The notes under the pieces were generated by a model that was not told the origin of the DNA, made no database searches, and saw only the letters and a list, made by a program, of their open reading frames with translations. This document shows positions 6,350 through 8,335 of a stretch of 8,335 nt of DNA, one piece after another; within the stretch, counting starts at the first letter, position 1; each line of letters begins with the position of its first letter. The translations under genes and the position numbers were made by a program. This DNA comes from an uncultured Oscillospiraceae bacterium (GTDB taxonomy: Bacteria; Bacillota; Clostridia; Oscillospirales; Oscillospiraceae), in NCBI GenBank assembly GCA_900756495.1, contig CAAEKI010000148.1, positions 1 through 8,335 on the forward strand, in the 5' to 3' direction.

Positions 6350-8182
6350 TTACTTCTCTGCCCCGCCGGCGTTAAAAAATGCAAACACCGCTCTGGCGGT
6401 GCGCCTGTCCACGGTCTCCTCCAGCTCAGCCAGGGAGGCCGCCCTGATATTCTTGACGCTCTTGAAGTGTTTTAACAGCTCGGCCCGCCGTTTTTCCCCC
6501 ACGCCTGGGATCTTATCCAGCACCGACCCCTGGACCCGGCTCTTGCGCTGGAGACGGTTGAACTCAATCGCAAAGCGGTGGGTCTCCTCCTGGATCTGCC
6601 CAATGAAGGAAAAAACCGATGGATTCCCCTGGATCCCGATCTCCCGGCCTTCGGGGGTAATCAGGGCCCGGGTACGGTGGCGGTCGTCCTTCACCATGCC
6701 AAACACGGGGATGGTGAGTCCGCACTCCTCCAGTACACGCACCGCCACCCTGGCGTGGTTCTCGCCGCCGTCGATGAGGAGCAGGTCGGGCAGATCCCCA
6801 AACTTTTCGTCGCCGTCCAGATAGCGCCGGAAGCGCCGGGTAAGCACCTGCTCCATGGAGGCATAGTCGTCGGGCCCCTGCATGTCCTTCAGCTTGAAGT
6901 GCCGGTAGTCCCGCTTGAGGGGCCTGGCGTTGACGTAGACCACCATGGAGGCCACGATGTCGTCGGCACCGGTGTTGGAGATGTCGTAGGATTCGATGCG
7001 CTTGGGGGCGCCCTCCAGGCTCAGGAGCCTGCCCAGCAGCTCCAGCAGCCTGCTCTGGCGCTCCTCCCGGGTGGTCCACCGCTCCACCTCCTCCACAGCG
7101 TTCTTGTTGGCCAGACGGATGAGATCCATCTTAGCCCCCCGCTGGGGATTTACGAGGTTAACCCGGTACTCCGCCGCCTCAGAGAGCATCCGGGCCAGGG
7201 GCGCCTCGTCCTCCAGCTCGCAGGGCAGGAGGATCTGCCGGGGCAGCCGCCCGCGTCCGGCGTAATACTGCCGCACCAGAGCAGAGATATTCTCCGCCTC
7301 GTCGGCCTCCATGGGGGTCTCGATGAGGTCCCAGTCCTTGGCGGCCAGTTCCCCATCCACATAGTGGAGGACCACAAAGCAGCTCTTGGCCTCCCCCCGG
7401 TGGAAGCCCACCACATCGGTGTCGGCCAGGGACCCGGCCACCACCTTCTGCCGTTTGCCCAGCAGCTCGATGGCCCTGTAGCGGTCCCGGAGCTCAGCGG
7501 CCTTCTCGAAGCGCAGCTCTTCGGCCGCCCGTTCCATCTCGGCCTGGAGCTCCTCCCCCACCTCCTTGAACTTGCCCTCCAGCAGCCGGATCGCCTGCTC
7601 TACGGCCTCCCGGTAGCGGCCCTGATCCATCTCCGGGCGGCAGTAGCCGTCGCACTGACCCAGATGGTAGTTGAGACAGGGGCGCTCCTTTCCTATATCT
7701 CTCGGAAACTTCTTGCTGCAGGAGGGCAGCTTCAAAGCCAGGCGCAGAGCGTCGATAATTCCCTGTGTGGAACCCCGGCTGCCGTAGGGGCCGAAGTAGC
7801 GGGCCCCGTCCTCGGCAGCCTTGTTGGCCAGGGAGAACCTGGGGTAGGGATCCTTCACTGTTAAGCGGATATAGGGGTATCCCTTGTCGTCCTTGAGCAG
7901 AATGTTATACCGCGGCTGGTGCCGCTTGATGAGTGAATTCTCCAGCACCAGCGCCTCAAACTCGCTGTCGGCTATGATGACGTCGAAGTGGTCAATCTGG
8001 GAGACCATGGCCCGGGTCTTCTCCGTATGGGAGGCCAAATCCGCAAAATACTGGGAGACCCGGTTTTTCAGCGCCTTGGCCTTTCCGACGTAGATGACCT
8101 CATTTCTTGCGTCCTGCATGATATACACGCCCGGCTTCAGCGGCAGGGCATGGGCTTTTTCTTTCAGTTCATCGAAGGTCAT
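6350..8182 (-). CDS. uvrC: UvrABC excinuclease subunit C
   Basis: UvrC makes the 3' and 5' incisions around DNA lesions handed over by UvrA and UvrB. The 610 residues match the usual length (about 590-620) and the domain order is complete. A GIY-YIG nuclease domain occupies about 10-95 (GVY at 18-20, YVGKAKALKNR at 31-41). Four cysteines C155, C169, C177 and C181 follow (CLNYHLGQCDGYC pattern). A UvrB-binding UVR coiled coil lies at about 204-240 and an RNase H-like endonuclease domain at about 396-510, with the expected acidic and histidine residues (D400, D471, H502). A C-terminal helix-hairpin-helix spans about 554-588 (IPGVGEKRRAELL). The ATG at 8182 matches the family N-terminus. A TTG at 8212 would put the ribosome binding site inside the gene and is less likely. 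The AGGAGG lies an unusually long 16 bases before the ATG. Confidence 0.97.
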   Translation of the reverse strand: MTFDELKEKAHALPLKPGVYIMQDARNEVIYVGKAKALKNRVSQYFADLASHTEKTRAMVSQIDHFDVIIADSEFEALVLENSLIKRHQPRYNILLKDDKGYPYIRLTVKDPYPRFSLANKAAEDGARYFGPYGSRGSTQGIIDALRLALKLPSCSKKFPRDIGKERPCLNYHLGQCDGYCRPEMDQGRYREAVEQAIRLLEGKFKEVGEELQAEMERAAEELRFEKAAELRDRYRAIELLGKRQKVVAGSLADTDVVGFHRGEAKSCFVVLHYVDGELAAKDWDLIETPMEADEAENISALVRQYYAGRGRLPRQILLPCELEDEAPLARMLSEAAEYRVNLVNPQRGAKMDLIRLANKNAVEEVERWTTREERQSRLLELLGRLLSLEGAPKRIESYDISNTGADDIVASMVVYVNARPLKRDYRHFKLKDMQGPDDYASMEQVLTRRFRRYLDGDEKFGDLPDLLLIDGGENHARVAVRVLEECGLTIPVFGMVKDDRHRTRALITPEGREIGIQGNPSVFSFIGQIQEETHRFAIEFNRLQRKSRVQGSVLDKIPGVGEKRRAELLKHFKSVKNIRAASLAELEETVDRRTARAVFAFFNAGGAEK

Positions 8183-8229
8183 GATAAGAGCGGTATGCCC
8201 TCCTTTTGGCAAATATTACGCCGTACCTG

Positions 8230-8335
8230 TCAGGACGGGCTGGCAGTACCTGCGTCTTCCGGTAGCATGGGGTTATACATCATAATCGCATGGTTCTCGG
8301 TGACAAACTCGTCTCCGATCTGGTTCCCTCCCCCG
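8230..8335 (-). CDS. C-terminal fragment of an unrecognised gene upstream of uvrC
   Basis: One minus-strand frame is open from the window edge to a TGA at 8230-8232, giving 34 residues that include NQIGDEFVTENHAIMMYNP and end in a small Ala/Ser/Pro tail. The composition looks like real protein, and the other two frames close within about 60 bases. The stop is 47 bp before the uvrC start with no obvious terminator between, so uvrC may be co-transcribed with this gene. The fragment is too short to identify a family. Confidence 0.55.
   Translation of the reverse strand, partial: GGGNQIGDEFVTENHAIMMYNPMLPEDAGTASPS

Noticed and set aside
6286..6384. N-terminal extension of RsmD by 33 residues
   Set aside because: It overlaps the end of uvrC, lacks family similarity, and the internal ATG at 6285 has a perfect AGGAGG.
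6578..7864. A 428-codon open frame on the plus strand
   Set aside because: It is antisense to uvrC, rich in Gly, Leu, Val and His without any domain, and best explained as a codon-bias shadow.

Overview
The window is an ordinary chromosomal stretch from a fairly GC-rich Gram-positive anaerobe-type genome. It is most likely a member of the Clostridia in or near the Oscillospiraceae. That placement is inferred from the gene content and order (mraZ-rsmH-ftsL-PBP with PASTA domains), strong AGGAGG-type ribosome binding sites, a sigma-A-type promoter, and protein sequences that look clostridial. All genes lie on the minus strand, so transcription runs from high to low coordinates. No mobile element, CRISPR array, tRNA or rRNA was seen.

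The upstream block (8335 down to 4698) opens with the C-terminal 34 codons of an unrecognised gene. It continues with uvrC (nucleotide excision repair), rsmD (16S rRNA m2G966 methyltransferase), coaD (phosphopantetheine adenylyltransferase) and a conserved coiled-coil protein of unknown function whose start codon overlaps the coaD stop. A rho-independent terminator at about 4619-4662 closes this block.

The downstream block is the start of the division and cell wall (dcw) cluster. It has a clear promoter at 4492-4520 with a 13-bp palindrome inside its -35/-10 spacer. Just downstream are GTGGGG repeats with a 10-bp period, which match the known MraZ operator pattern. The genes follow in the order mraZ (cluster regulator), rsmH (16S rRNA m4C1402 methyltransferase), an FtsL-like bitopic division protein, and a class B penicillin-binding protein with two PASTA domains that runs off the window. 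mraZ and rsmH are separated by one base and rsmH and ftsL by 27. The ftsL-PBP gap, by contrast, is 162 bp and holds a perfect 15-bp hairpin plus a second inverted repeat. It looks like an inserted palindromic element or a post-transcriptional control site.

I did not find an exotic new system. The points that most deserve a second look are the operator architecture upstream of mraZ, the palindromic spacer between ftsL and the PBP gene, and the uncharacterised coiled-coil protein coupled to coaD.
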